Assembly (NCBI GenBank): GCA_040954595.2 | Contig: CM082577.2 | Location: 19,902,001-19,966,000, forward strand | Direction: 5' to 3' | Length of the DNA: 64,000 nucleotides | DNA from: Balanoglossus misakiensis | Taxonomy: Eukaryota > Hemichordata | In this document: positions 1 through 11,756 of the stretch, in pieces | How positions within the stretch are numbered: position 1 is the stretch's first letter | Layout: each line of letters starts with the position of its first letter | Notes under the pieces: model-generated | What the model saw: the letters and a program-made list of their open reading frames with translations, nothing else | Told to the model about the DNA's origin: nothing | Databases searched by the model: none | Translations under genes and position numbers: made by a program

Positions 1-312
1 TGTCTTCCTCATGCTAAATGTCTGATGTTAATGTTTGTGTTCCCCATCTGGTAAAACCAGGGTAAACAAACCCTTTTTCCAGTTGAAGTGGAATCATGTA
101 GGATTCTCTTCCTATATGATCAGTTATGACTGCCTTGTCCCCCCCCCCCCATCCTCTTTTCTTTTACTGTCCCCTGGAGTATTACAGCTCCATCCTATGA
201 TACAAGTTATTTTGTTTATCACACACTGCTGTAAAGAGAACAGACCAGAACTGCATTTTGTTGATTGGTAAACAAATTTTATTCAAGTTATTCTGTGATG
301 TATTTTTCTTAG

Positions 313-426
313 CCTTATCCACCGATGTGAGCAGTATGCAGAGCATGATCCAATCCTGGCCGGAGCACAGCCCAGCAATCCATGGGTGACAGATGATACA
401 ACAATGTGGAATCTTAACACAGTTCT
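313..426 (+). CDS. RGS gene exon a: linker before the RGS domain
   Basis: The acceptor TTTTTCTTAG ends at 312 and the donor GTGAGT starts at 427. The translation holds EQYAEHDPIL and SNPWVTDDTTMWNLNTV, the conserved segment that precedes the RGS box in R7 proteins. The exon begins with the last base of a codon and ends after two bases of a Leu codon that is completed at 1468. The stop codon read just beyond the donor shows that splicing is needed here. Confidence 0.9.
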
Positions 427-3400
427 GTGAGTTGCCTCTCTGTTTTTTTGTATAGTTAGGTATCTTGCAAGGTGTTGACAAACCCTCTCATGGCACATTA
501 GAAGTAGGGTTCTGTTTGTGGAAACAAACAAACAAACAAATAAATAAATAAATAAATTAACAAATATAAATAAATAAATAACAAATAAAGAAACCACTAC
601 TCGGTGTCTTGAATTGAGCCTCCCACCGCGTGATTGATCAGCTGACACTGAAGTTGCTTGTGACAAAGGTCCTGTCCGTATTTTTTATTTATTTATTTAT
701 TTATATTCCTTTATTTATTTATTTATTTGTTTGTTTGTTTCCCCAAAAAGAACGCCTACTTCTCATGTGCCATGAAAGGGTTTGTCAACACCTTGCAAGA
801 TACCTAACTATACAAATAAACAATCAATAAAAACTATGCCAACCACGCCACCACAGAGGTTCACCACTGTATGCCCACTGTATGCTTCTGTGGTGTATAT
901 TACGCCAGAAAAAAGAAATTCCCTTTTTGAAGTTCAAGAGAATAATGCCTGCACCATGATTAGCCCACCTGAGCAAACATTACGCAGATAGAACTGCCAA
1001 TACTTCACTAGTTACACAGTCATTTAGACAAAGCAACCACTCCCAATGAACAACCTTACAAACATGACGTTAATCTGAATCCCCGGTCCTGCCGCATGGG
1101 TTTTTAAGAAAATGCTTTTAAAACTATATGGGGGTTTGTGCTGGGTTCGTGTAGTTCTGAGCCTTGTTCAAAATGTTTTCTAAAACAAGAAAATCAATGG
1201 GAGAAAGATGCTCACAAGAATCTCTCCTTGATTTTTTAGATTCATAATATTCTGATGTATTAAAAGTTACTCCTCTTTATAAAGACAGAATGTAAGAACT
1301 GAGAAGCTGAAGTGAATACATCGTGTGTATGTATGTTGCTCAAGAATGACAGATTGTTTGCTTGAGGGCTCTGCAGCTCTGTCCAGGAATAATGGAGAAT
1401 GCCCTCCAGTGGTAATTCTTGGTTTAAATATGCATATTGCTGATAATGTCTTGCAACTTGTGTATAGGGTGGACATTCCAACTGAACGCCGAGTCAAGAG
1501 ATGGGCTATAAGTTTGAAAGAGTTGCTGTGTGATGCCACAGGAAGACATGAATTTGAACTCTTCCTCAGGAAGGAGTACAGTCAGGAAAACATACGTTTT
1601 TGGCAATCGTGTGAAGAGTTGAAATTTTCCCCACAATCCCAAATCCAACAAAAGGTTCAGGCAATTTACAGGTTTGTGAGAATTTCATTGAAATTTGTGT
1701 AAATGTTAGTGTCAGTGTGTTGTTAATAATGTGAGTGATGAATGCGAATGGCAAACATGAATCATTTTGGACTAATTGGCATTTTCCCTGTTTCAAAAGC
1801 ATGATGTTATATGTTGCTTCTAATCAAACCAGGATGTCAATCAAACATTGAAAGACAAATAAGTAGAGCATAATAGTAATTATATTATATCAGTGCAACA
1901 TGGCAACAAATACATTGTTGTCATTGGATTGGATTTCCAACGCACCATTTTCTTGTCACGTACATGAAGTTAGCCTCAGCCTCAGCTTGAAAGGTCACGC
2001 AAATATGAGGATGAGGCTGAAGCTGAGGCTAAGTCTCATATCCCAGGCCTGTCCTTATCTAAACAGTCGAGTCGCGACTGAACAATCAGCATATGGAGTC
2101 AAAATCAATTTTTAGCTCTGCTGTCACTTGTGTCAGCTGAGCTGTAGCAGTAGGTTGATAAGTGTCCGTCCGTCGTCCGTCAACTTTTGGTATTTCAATC
2201 TTCTTCTTTAAAACAACTTGGCATATTTAGCTGAAATTTGGTTGGAATGTGTGTTATGGTGCCCTTAACTGATTTTGTAAATTTGGATTTGATGGGTCAT
2301 GAATATGCAAATTAGATCTAAAAATAGAAGTTTTGGTAAAAATCTTCTTCTCCTCAACTACATGTACAATGGAGCTGAAATTTGGTAGGAATGTGTGTTA
2401 TGGTGCCCCTACCCGATTTTGTAAATTTGGATTTGATAGGGTCATGAATGTGCAAATTAGATCTAAAAATAGAATTTTTGGTCAAAAATCTTCTTCTCCA
2501 TAACTACATGTACGATGGAGCTGAAATTTGGTAGGAATGTGTGTTATGGTGCCCCTACCTGATTTTATTAAATTGGATATGATGGGGTCATAAATATGCA
2601 AATTAGATCTAAAAATAGATTTTTTGGTAACAAATCTTCTTCTCCCTAACTACATGTACGATGGAGCTGAAATTTGGTAGGAATGTGTGTTATGATTTTG
2701 TTAATTTGGATTTGATCGGGTCATGAATATGCAAATTAGAACCTTGGTGCTTCCTTTTGATTTTGTTCTTAAGGATTCAATTCTTTCTTTCTTTAGCACA
2801 ATGAATCAAGCTGAATTTGGATAAATACTTGTGATGTCTATGTTGGTTTTGTTCAATAGAATACAATTGTTATGAATTACATGTAAAACCTTGGGGTTCA
2901 TATCATTGCCCAGGTTACACTGTTAAAGTCAGCAGAGCTATTTTGACCGATAGGTCACTTGTTTAGACTACCCCATGTAAAATACTTTACCTATATCGCT
3001 TTCGCTTCTTTTATATCACATCAGGTATCTGAAATTCATGATAATTTTGATGTTTTGTATTGACATTTGAAATAAACTTTGACCTCGAAGCAATTTTCTC
3101 TTGAGAGTTTCTTATTCGCTTCTATGAAGCATTTAAAAATCAGAAGTCGTATCTGTATTTACATTCATCCAAATCAGTGAGAGAAATGATATTATTTAAA
3201 TATTATCCTCCAGTTTAATAAATTGCCGATGACGGCAATTTATGAAATAAACTTTGACCTCGAAGCAATTTTCTCTTGAGAGTTTCTTATTCGCTTCTAT
3301 GAAGCATTTAAAAATCAGAAGTCGTATCTGTATTTACATTCATCCAAATCAGTGAGAGAAATGATATTATTTAAATATTATCCTCCAGTTTAATAAATTG

Positions 3401-6400
3401 CCGATGACGGATTGTTAATCTTTGGAGCTGAGGTGACCTTTCAGCCTCATCCTCAGCCTGAAGGATGAAGCTGAGGCTGTTGCTAACTTCACATACATTT
3501 GCTTCTCTAGAGAATTTCTGGCAACAGGGGCACCATGTGAAATTAATGTGGATGGTAAGACCATCGAAGCAACTCAGAAAGCATTGCAGAAACCCAATCG
3601 CTTTACTTTTGAGGCTGCACAGACACATATATTTATGTTGATGAAGAAAGACAGCTACCCAAGGTTTCTGCGATCAGATGCATATAAAAACCTACTGGCT
3701 AATTCTCTTCAACCCTCTTCCAAGAAAAAGTGAGTACATGTTCATTATAATTTTATAACATTGTTTATGACAGTTTTAAATTACAATTTTTGGTGTTGAC
3801 CAACCAAGACGAATCATTGTGAAAGTTTAAGTTGAGAAGTTTATTTTAATGCATTACACAGAGGAATATATATTTATGATGGAGTCAGTGTTCATTTAAT
3901 GCATACATGGAGCCATGCATTCAAAAAAGGAGGTTGTCATATTTTTAGACCAGTGGAGATCCTGTTATACCTTGAAAAATAATCTTGGTGGATCACTATT
4001 CTTTACTATCAATCACGTGATCTGGCAATGTTCCCCATGGCGCAGTCATTTCCAGATGACGGGCAAGCAATATTTCGGCATCCAGTAGAAGTTTTTCCGA
4101 GTATGTGTTTACTTTAGAACCGCCAAACACGTAACATGCATTGGGTATGGTACCTCATCAGCCTCATTGCATTTCGTCTGCACAGTCTTTGTCTGCACCA
4201 CGTTGCTGAAGTTGCCTGTCATCTGGAAATTTGAATACGAACATAACTGCCGCCTGAGCGCGTCTGACGTCATTTGATAGCGAAGAATTGTAGAATATTG
4301 TGTAAATATCTGGTTATTGGCAGGCACAAATGCCATGTATGTGAGGTCTGTAAAATTTACAGTTTTATGATATACCTGATTAAATACTGAATTAAAATGG
4401 TAAAAAATCAGCCAAAATTATCAGCAGCTCATTGTTCCCAAGCTTTGAGTAAAAAATTCAACCAATACCACTACAATCGGTAACATTTTGCTGGTTTGTG
4501 CACAAAATGCCAATTTGACAAATTCTTCCGAAATGTGATATGGCCACTTTTTCACAAATGTGAGGCTACTTTTCCCATAGGTTAATATACAAGACCATAA
4601 CTCAAGGTGAATGGTATTTGACAAAATTTTAAAAATTCTTCATGTATATTTGACTTAAACATAATTTTATTCTCTATAAGATTTTTTGCCTTTGGTGGAA
4701 GACTTAAGACTGCAAAAGTGACTCCAAATGCATCACCACAACCCCTTAGACGACGTGGTAGTGCTAATGATATGACATACAAAGCACACAATACACTGCG
4801 AGGATTGTCACTAAGCACTGGAAATCTGCAGGATCTGGATCAGTGTGAGGCTAAACTCCAAGCAGACTTCCTTCATTCTGATGTGTATGTATGCAAACCA
4901 CTTACCAAGCATTTAGTGCATTATTAAATCATGGAGTATTTCTGTCTTGTACCCATTGAGCTGTATACCATATATGGGCAAAATCATCTGTCTTTAAAAT
5001 TGATGCTATATATATCCCTTATAATCCTATAGGATTCCTATAGGACATTGATATAGGAGTCTTATAAGATTTTGGAACTCATCACATGAACTGGCCTGTA
5101 TCACCACCTGTGTGACCTAGACCAGAACTGCATATATGTAAAGGTGCCTCAGAAGCCTATATGTTACCAAAAGTGTCACTCTTGTGGCAAATCACTATTT
5201 GCGACTGTCTCAAATGGTATCCTGTGTTGGCGCTGCCTATTCGCCGCCTTTGCAAATGTGAATTAAATCAAATGTGGCGAACAATTTTTGGACAATGTTC
5301 GCCACAATTGGTGAAAGGAAAATTGCCCGAGTTTTGACAGGAATAAAAGATTGGTCAACTCAGAAGTGCTGCATACGGCATACATAGCATAGCATATCAG
5401 TGAGAAAACGCCCTCACCATGAGTGTTAATGTCTCACTCCCTATCCTTCCAAGATTTATGACCCAATTGTATTAAGTTAACTGAGGAGAGTTTGGATGTG
5501 AAGTATTCACTTTATTGATGTAAGGAACACTAAGTTTCTGTTGTATGTCCATATTGCGGCACATGTTTTGAAGCTTTATCTGAACGTTAAATAAATCTTA
5601 AAATGAAAAAAGTCAAATAAAACTGAATTGCTTATTGGAGAATATTACAACTGTAGAACAGTCCATGTTTGTTGAATCCAGAATGATGTTAACCCTTTGC
5701 ATCATGCCGCCTAGTGACCACTCACATCATTTGGACAATTTCTTCCAAGCTGGGTTCAATGAAAACTTTTGGCTCTTTTGTAGCTACCAAGGAGGATCAA
5801 GAGAAAGTTCACCAAACCATTCTTCTCCAACATCCAATACAACCAGAAAATTCATGTAAGTACAATTATTATACACCAACAACACAACCTATAAAGTCCA
5901 GTGACAATCAGACAATATTTCGACATTTTACAGCGTCTGGTATTATGGACTTGTCTTGGGCTTAAATACATCTACATGTAGCATGAAGCCCTGACTGTAA
6001 TTTGTCAAATAATTGTTGGTTCACCATTAACCAGGAAGTGTAACACATATAGTTCTCTGACCAGTTTCACAATGCGTTATAGGTTTGTGCAGATGACATG
6101 TGTCATTTCACAATTTCATAATTATGTTTTCAGTATTGAGTTACATCACTGATGTAAATCTACATGATTATATTTCTCTTTTTACTCTTACCCATCATTA
6201 ATTCATATTGTAATGGACATTACTTTAAAAGAAATCCTTTTTGCTGTACCTTGTGGTATCTATACAGTAACTCATCTAATAACATTCTTTTTCATAATGA
6301 CTGGGGTGTGGGAGGAGGGATGAGTGAGGTAGGGGGAAAGGGTATCCCAAGTACACATGATATCACAGCTCCTTCCTCTCATTTCTCCATCACTAAGATA

Positions 6401-6845
6401 GGGACTGTAAATCCATAGTGTTATGATGAAAGCATCAGGTTTTAAAGATATTAACCCTCTGAATGCCACAATTTCATTGTCAAAATGTGATGAAATATTT
6501 TTATCATTTTCACACATTTTTTCCTTAGTTTAGTCCCCGTTTCCAGACTTCTAGACATATTTATGTATACAGTTTTTCTTCCATAAAGAATTAATACACC
6601 TGTGGAGCTCTTTTCATCTTCTTTCTTTTAGAATTGGTTCACCGCCATCACCTCGTAAAAAGACTGATTTTACATCTCCAGATAGAGCCAATGTATCCCT
6701 TGAAGTTCCAAAGCATTATCCGGTACATTCTCCAGACAATTTAGATACAGGCACCAATAGCAAAGCTCTCACTTTTCCAGTCCCTTCAAAGAAGAGTCTG
6801 ATAACACCATGGGAAGATCAAGATGCTCAGAATGAAATCAACTGA
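313..6845 (+). CDS. RGS9/RGS11-like: R7-family regulator of G-protein signalling (RGS9/RGS11-like), 3' six exons, 5' end outside window
   Basis: Join 313-426, 1468-1671, 3511-3729, 4681-4884, 5784-5855 and 6632-6845. All introns are GT-AG, phases match, and about 341 codons plus stop (TGA 6843-6845) are covered. R7 RGS proteins bind Gbeta5 and speed GTP hydrolysis by Gi/o-class alpha subunits at the plasma membrane. Visible are the R7 linker (SNPWVTDDTTMW), the RGS core with the G-alpha contact segment SQENIRFW, and the C-terminal helix motif MLMKKDSYPRFLRSDAYKNL. The MLMKKDSYPR form is more typical of RGS9/11 than of RGS6/7. A basic stretch (LRRRGS) and a Ser/Pro-rich tail of roughly 150 residues follow; I recognise no domain in the tail. 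DEP, DHEX and GGL regions are absent and should lie upstream of the window. No exon was recognised in 1-312. Exon joins are inferred without transcripts. Confidence 0.93.
447..816. repeat. Foldback element with AT-rich inner arms
   Basis: Bases 447-560 and about 700-816 are inverted copies. Both carry a roughly 65-base unique segment (for example TATAGTTAGGTATCTTGCAA on the left) followed by AAAC and AAAT tetranucleotide runs pointing inward. The central 600-680 is unpaired. The element starts 20 bases after an exon donor, inside RGS intron a-b. The long open frames over it are palindrome artefacts. Confidence 0.8.
1468..1671 (+). CDS. RGS gene exon b: N-terminal half of RGS domain
   Basis: The acceptor is TTGTGTATAG (ends 1467) and the donor is GTTTGT (1672). 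It encodes VDIPTERRVKRWAISLKELL and then the SQENIRFWQSCEEL helix pair. The Asn of SQEN and the following FW are hallmark RGS-domain residues that contact the G-alpha switch regions. It ends after two bases of an Arg codon. Confidence 0.93.
2110..2964 (+). mobile_element. Family A element, copy 1: short AGCTCTGCTG inverted ends with internal ~125-bp tandem repeats
   Basis: It starts with AGCTCTGCTGTCACTTGTGT and ends with CAGCAGAGCT plus ACCGATAGGTCACTTG, so both ends share an inverted AGCTCTGCTG and a nearby CAAGTGAC. The body holds about four tandem units of roughly 125 bp, each with GAAATTTGGTAGGAATGTGT, GTTATGGTGCCC, ATATGCAAATTAGATC and ATCTTCTTCTCC. A GTCCGTCCGTCGTCCGTC stretch lies near the start. 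Two further copies are at 28398-28975 (inverted) and 40528-45616 (inverted and split). No coding capacity; the superfamily is not identified. Confidence 0.8.
3069..3410 (+). repeat. Tandem duplication, two ~167-bp units at period 175
   Basis: Bases 3069-3235 and 3244-3410 are nearly identical, beginning GAAATAAACTTTGACCTCG and ending GCCGATGACGG. The 8-base spacer completes a perfect 10-bp hairpin, AAATTGCCG/CGGCAATTT, around 3219-3242. The near identity implies a recent duplication. Confidence 0.9.
3511..3729 (+). CDS. RGS gene exon c: C-terminal half of RGS domain
   Basis: The acceptor GCTTCTCTAG ends at 3510; the donor GTGAGT is at 3730. It completes the split Arg codon and encodes EFLATGAPCEINVDGKT, then FTFEAAQTHIFMLMKKDSYP and RFLRSDAYKNLLANSL. 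These are the last helices of the RGS fold. The linker after the domain ends in a Lys run. A TGCTAAC branch-point-like motif lies at about 3481-3487, inside the end of the upstream repeat block. Confidence 0.93.
3730..4680 (+). other. RGS intron, no further feature recognised
   Basis: This is AT-rich intron between exons c and d. A moderately GC-richer patch at about 4020-4340 contains TGACGTCA, but no repeat partner or coding signature was recognised. Confidence 0.6.
4681..4884 (+). CDS. RGS gene exon d: basic and Ser-rich post-RGS region
   Basis: The acceptor TTCTCTATAAG ends at 4680 and the donor GTATGT is at 4885. It encodes FFAFGGRLKTAKVTPNASPQ, then LRRRGSANDM and LRGLSLSTGNLQDLDQ. RRRGS is a plausible basophilic-kinase site; this is inference from sequence only. 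The donor choice is set by phase: ending at 4884 joins in frame with exon e. Confidence 0.85.
4885..5783 (+). other. RGS intron with two short hairpins
   Basis: An imperfect palindrome with repeated CCTATAGGATT lies at about 5017-5070. A TGTGGCGAACAA/TTGTTCGCCACA hairpin lies at about 5271-5308. Nothing else was recognised. Confidence 0.55.
5784..5855 (+). CDS. RGS gene exon e: short Ser-rich exon
   Basis: The acceptor CTCTTTTGTAG ends at 5783 and the donor GTAAGT is at 5856. The 72-bp exon encodes YQGGSRESSPNHSSPTSNTT plus RKF. Phases fit both neighbours. It could be alternatively spliced because it is a multiple of three; this is inference. Confidence 0.75.
6632..6845 (+). CDS. RGS gene terminal coding exon
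   Basis: The acceptor TTCTTTCTTTTAG ends at 6631. The frame reads IGSPPSPRKKTDFTSPDRAN, later VPKHYPVHSPDNLD, and ends PWEDQDAQNEIN before TGA at 6843-6845. It has several SP dipeptides. No known C-terminal motif was recognised. Confidence 0.85.
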
Positions 6846-7007
6846 GATTGTAACACACCATGCAGCGAACCCTCGATCGTGATTCGTATATACGCCGTCA
6901 CATGACCTTAGTCATTTCGAACTGTTCCCTAGGGCATCATTTCGATCAGTTTCTGCCCGGTACTGTTGCCCCGTCTTGATATAATTCCGTGTTTGGTGTG
7001 TTACAAA

Positions 7008-7191
7008 ACACATGATGACTGACAATGAGGGCAACAGTGTATTTTGATGACCTCGGGACTGCCAGTCACACCAAAACAGTCTGTTTTCCCTCGGGCTATG
7101 CCCTCAGGAAAACAAGACTGTTTTAGTTGTGACTAGCAGCGCCCTCGGACAAAAAAATACACTGTTGCCCTCATTGTCAGTCATCATGTGT
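7008..7191. repeat. 184-bp imperfect palindrome in the RGS 3' region
   Basis: ACACATGATGACTGACAATG at 7008 pairs with its complement ending at 7191. An inner pair around 7063-7132 holds CAGTCTGTTTTCC and AAAACAAGACTG. The tip reads CCTCGGGCTATGCCCTCAGG. It lies 160 bases past the RGS stop, so it may be in the 3'UTR. Confidence 0.85.
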
Positions 7192-9590
7192 ATAATATAA
7201 ACAATTTATAATGGACAGTTTTAGGATTTCCTTTTGCTTAATCCTTGCTCTAGTACTGCGTGGATTTTTTGTTTGGGGCTTGGTGTCTCTTGTAAACAGA
7301 AGGAACTCACAGATGAGGTGTTTTCTCGGTGTTGCCCAAATATTTTAAGAGATCTGTGAGGTAGTATGATGCAAATTACAGGAAACTACAGGTGTTTAAA
7401 ATCTTCACCGGCTTGTGAATTGGAGAAGCAATAAAAAAATCCCCCAACACAAGGAGACAGAAAAAATCAGTGGGAGATATGGTAACTTCACACAAGTTTT
7501 TTGCAGAAGGTCCACATTGAGTCATGTGTAAATATCAGAGAGAAATAACTCGCCAGAGAGTTCACCAAATTTTAAAAATACTCCATGTGAAATATATACA
7601 AGAAGTAATAATATTAATAATAATGAGGATAATAATAATAATCACAATTATATTACTCTGTTTATTATAAAGTTTACTGTGTTTTAAATTCTGAATTATG
7701 TACAGTTTATCTCAGATCTGTAAATATTAATACTGTCATGTAATTATAATAGATGATAATATTCTCCTACTGTAAATATTACTTGTTCTGACAAGAGGCT
7801 AGTTGATATTGTGATATAATTTAATCGACCCTAGAACACACACAACCAATTTGTATTTGTGTTAGTGTCTATTGGTGACATTCAGCAAAATGTTCGCCAA
7901 GCAAATTAGATTACACCTTGAACTTCATTTCCATAGATCTTTCACATTATTATACTGAATGAGAAATACTAGAAGTATTAAAGTACGTATTACCCAGCAA
8001 AACTGTTGTGCATTCCTTAAAATTTTCAGGTTTTTTCCCACATTATGGGGTTTTGATGTCCAACTCTTCAGATCATTGGTGTATTCTTACAGTAGAAGTA
8101 TGCAACCAAACTGATCAAATCATCTGTAAATAGTATATCAAAATGATATGAAATTTCTATACAAAATGAAATTAGGCAAAATATGAATTTCTTTATCATG
8201 GTGAAACATATTTATACAATTATTATTCAAATACAATGTACATCTCAAAGTTAAAAAGTAAAAGAGGATTAGATATGAACTGAATGTCCTCATGAGATAT
8301 GTGATGGATCATTTTGTTGCTACATCAATTACCTTTTGCTTTTCAGAGACACAAGGCTGGGGGTTACACATCGATGAAAGTGAATGCTGTTGTTTATTAT
8401 TATGGCGCCGTTTACAGTATGCTGTGGCTTGCCCCGATCCTGTATCCATAGAATTGCATTGATGGTGATTTTTCTTTTGTTCATAACTCAATTAATTCGA
8501 AAGCGACAGTTACCAAAAACTGATCAGTTCTTGCCATTCATGTAAAGAACCTGTGTACTAAAAGTGATCAAAATCTGACACACACACTGTTTTTAGGTCC
8601 CATTTTGGTATATACAAATTATAGAAAATTGGTAGTTCTCCCAATGCCTTTTGCATTTGCCTGTGGGTAAAATGCTGTTGCACCACCTCTGAGCAAGAAT
8701 GTGAATCAACATATGAATCCAACCAATGGCTCCTTCTGCGCATACACCTAATCAGCTCGCCATAATTAGTCCAGGCCATGACAGTACACCACCAGACACC
8801 ACAGTTCGGGCTGTAAAAGTACGCTGCTGTGGCCACATTTGTAAGTCTAGGTCTAATATGGGGTTCACACACATGCATTTGAAATGCTTGTGAACCGTCT
8901 CAGGACAAATACTGGCATCAATGATTATGTTTGAACAGTGGTCCTGGAACGTTTCAGAGCCGGCGTAAAGGATTAACACACTGTCTATGGCGATGAGTGT
9001 CAGGGTCTACGGGACACAAAGGGACTCGAAGGATTAATCCTCTGTGTTACAAATGGCAAAGAGAGTCTCTGAAACATTTCTAGTTTTATCTAGTATGAAC
9101 CTGGTATCAGTCCAAAACCTGGCAAAACTAACAACCTTTGGGACCATTCGATGTGGTTGGTTTACACAAAATGTCGGTTTACTCAGGGGGGGGGGTCATA
9201 ATCTGATGATGCTAACTGACACATGGGATTTCTTGTCAAAATATGGAATCATACATAGACATGTATACCTGTCATCTTCATGTACATTGCATCTATTTCA
9301 CTTTTAAATAAATATCAATTACAACAATATGTACAGTATGTGCATTTAGTTTCCGAATCTGGACGTATGTCCATATCAGGGACGATTCAAGTTGTAGCAT
9401 ATGTCCGTGCGTCCGTCCATTTTTCTTAGACAGGTATGGCTACACGTTTTAGGTGAACCTGTAGAACCCGTGTTCACGTTTGTGTTGGACCTTCACAGGG
9501 AAAAACATTTGGCTGCATGTCAACGTTTGTGTGGCACGCACACTTTGTATTTGAAATTTAAAGGGGAAATCCGGTCTAGCTGATTTCTAA
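7192..9590 (+). other. Intergenic or RGS 3'UTR DNA, no gene recognised
   Basis: This is AT-rich sequence with no supported coding frame. A possible polyadenylation signal AATAAA sits at 7430-7435. TAATAATAAT-type simple sequence is at 7605-7650. G10 is at 9187-9196 and GTCCGTCC-type short repeats are near 9402. Confidence 0.5.
7430..7435 (+). terminator. Candidate polyadenylation signal for the RGS gene
   Basis: AATAAA lies 585 bases downstream of the stop codon. It falls in an A-rich context and is only a candidate; such hexamers are common in AT-rich DNA. Confidence 0.25.
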
Positions 9591-10134
9591 ATAATTTGGT
9601 AGCTCTTTCAGAAGAAAAACATTTTCGCCATGTATAAGTCGCGCCATTTTTTTTACAAAAATGAGGGACAGTTGGCAGAATTTTCAATATGGCATTTACT
9701 GTAATTTGAATCATGGGAAAAAAGCACCAGGACCATCTTCCGCCCAACTTGGTGTGGGTGATACCATTTTCCGATTGGTGTCACTGGGCGACAGACTAGG
9801 TGTATTTGCATAGCAATTGTTTATACTTTGCGCCAGTTGATAAACAATCAGGAACCAAGTCGAAAATGTGTCATCAGTTGACAGTTTTCATGAGCTATAT
9901 GAAAAATATGCAAATACGCCTAGCCTGTCGTTCAGTGACACCACCAATCGGAAAATGGTATCACCCACACCAAGTTGGGCAGTAGTTGGTCCTGGCGCTT
10001 TTTTTCCCATGATTCAAATGCCATATTGGAAATTCTGCCAACCGTCCCTCGTTTTTGTAAAAAAAATCGAGCGACTTATACAGGGCGAAAATGTTTATTT
10101 TCTGAAAGAGTGGCCACAAAGCTACCAAATTATG
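9591..10134. repeat. Large inverted repeat (~220-bp arms, ~95-bp spacer)
   Basis: Left arm 9591-9811 starts ATAATTTGGTAGCTCTTTCA and right arm 9908-10134 is its inverted copy. Shared landmarks are the CCAATCGGAAAATGGT segment and CATGATTCAAAT. A third, single-arm copy in the right-arm orientation is at about 47600-47840, where GGGGAAATC-type outer sequence is also conserved. A foldback transposon is likely. Confidence 0.85.
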
Positions 10135-10344
10135 CCATTGGACGACGACCATACAAATTGAAGCCATACAAATCGAAGCTGTTTGTGTCAACACCAAATT
10201 TGACCCAAAACTCGATGATGTCATCACATCACGTTCGTGTGAAATATGTAGTCAAATTTAAGTTGGCCATTTCATATGATCAAAAATTTTTGATGTAGAA
10301 AGGAAGAAATTACATGTACCTATACTCGTAGAGTTCCATATGAA

Positions 10345-10615
10345 TTTCATTTTACAGGTCAACATTGGTTACTTGCATATGAATTTTCAAATCAATCTGA
10401 CCAGTAGTTGTTGAGTTTTGACCAGTTTTACATTTTAAAGCTAATTTGCATAGTTTTGGCATGACAACATTTGAATAAACTCCCATCTACAGCCCGTAAT
10501 GCATCTGCACACCAAATATCGAGATTATACATGCGGCGTTTTTCAAGTTTCTGATGTGGACGGACATACAGACATACATACAGACGCAACCGATTCCATA
10601 AGGTCCCATGGTATA
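10345..10615 (+). repeat. Family G repeat, 3' part
   Basis: It contains TGACCAGTAGTTGTTGAG, GCTAATTTGCATA, CTCCCATCTACAGCCCG and GATGTGGACGGACATAC, ending CCATAAGGTCCCATGG. The same order of blocks recurs at about 21180-21490, 24600-24745 and 62600-62906. Confidence 0.8.
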
Positions 10616-11432
10616 CATAAATATATACAAAACGGAACTAAAAATAGTTGACTTGAAAATGCCAGATTCTAATTGATGATTGTCCAGCAAAGACCAGTCT
10701 TCCACAATAGTAGTACATGTATACGGCATAATGGATTTGAAATTATTCTTTTTTTTATTGGCACATGGACAAATGCAAAAATAGACCGAAGTGACCCAAA
10801 CTTGTTTTATGTAAGTTTTGATATTACATATGCACATATTTAAATGTGGAAGTGGACCATGAAACAAATTTGGGGTTCTTTTGACAGCATCTTGCAGGAA
10901 CATGTTTCCTAGGAAAACTGATGTGATCACAGATTTAATGGAACAAGCAGCATCAGGATACATTATAAGCATACTCACATTCTCATTATTGAAGCTTGAG
11001 AGACGACACAAGACACAAGCAACATTTCTTTACTTCCATCTTTATTAGATAAATCCTCATTAAATACCAGGTTATCATTTTATCAAATTGCGTTTAAAAT
11101 AGTTTGAATGACAATGCTTTGAAAATATTTCACTAAAAATACTATAGTAATACTGTCTTAAGTACTGACTTGCTATATGGTATTGCTATCTCAAGTCTGT
11201 ATCTGTTGCATTCTGATTTGATTGCAAAACGTGTTTCTTAAATGCATGATGATCTCCTTTGGCCAAATTATCCAACAAAATACACAAGGATGCTTATTTT
11301 TTATATTTAAAATCATTGGCTATAAAAAAGGTTAAAAGATCGTCAATAAAATGTGATGAGCTATGTTTGAAATATATAATATCTAAACATGAGAATGTGA
11401 TTCAGCAATTGTACACAGCACAATATGGAAAT
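10616..11432 (+). other. Intergenic DNA without recognised features
   Basis: I found no supported gene or repeat partner in this AT-rich stretch between two family G fragments. Confidence 0.5.
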
Positions 11433-11756
11433 GTAAAAAATAGCGTCAAGGACACTGTGGTCCCATTTGAGGATTATGCGGAAACAGTGACACACCAGAA
11501 TAAAAATTACAGGTGACATTGCAAGCAGATATGATCTTATGATATAGAAATATGGAATGTACAAAAATTAACAAGTGTCGTTGCAGTCTTACAAGTGGTG
11601 CTATAAAAAAATTGTCTGTACAAACACATATGAGATTTCCTTCGGTCAGCCCTGGAACAGACAGACAGACACACACTGACCTGCCACTGGTAATTAAAAA
11701 TTTAATAGCTGGTGGTCTCTGTAACAGCTGGCCTATTAAAGTTATGTAAACATGTC
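11433..11756 (+). repeat. Family G repeat, 5' part
   Basis: It starts AGCGTCAAGGACACTGTGGT and continues with ACACCAGAATAAAAATTACA and TGTCTGTACAAACACATATG. Then come a CAGACAGACAGACACACAC tract and GCTGGTGGTCTCTGTAACA, ending near AAAGTTATGTAAACATGTC. Same-orientation copies start near 20079, 23720, 60015 and 60578. Confidence 0.85.

Larger units (their letters stand above)
1961..3497. mobile_element. Composite repeat block bounded by GAGGCTGA-rich inverted ends, in RGS intron
   Basis: The left end (1961-2035, GAAGTTAGCCTCAGCC and TGAAAGGTCAC) recurs inverted at about 3425-3497, both ends being built of short GAGGCTGA-type motifs. Inside lie a family-A tandem-repeat element (2110-2964) and a 167-bp duplication (3069-3410). 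The match between the ends is imperfect, so this may be one decayed transposon or a chance pair of simple repeats. The right end reaches to within 14 bases of an RGS exon. Confidence 0.5.

Noticed and set aside
283-666. 127-codon minus-strand frame opposite RGS exon a
   Set aside because: It overlaps a verified exon and runs into a foldback with AAAC/AAAT repeats; it is a shadow frame.
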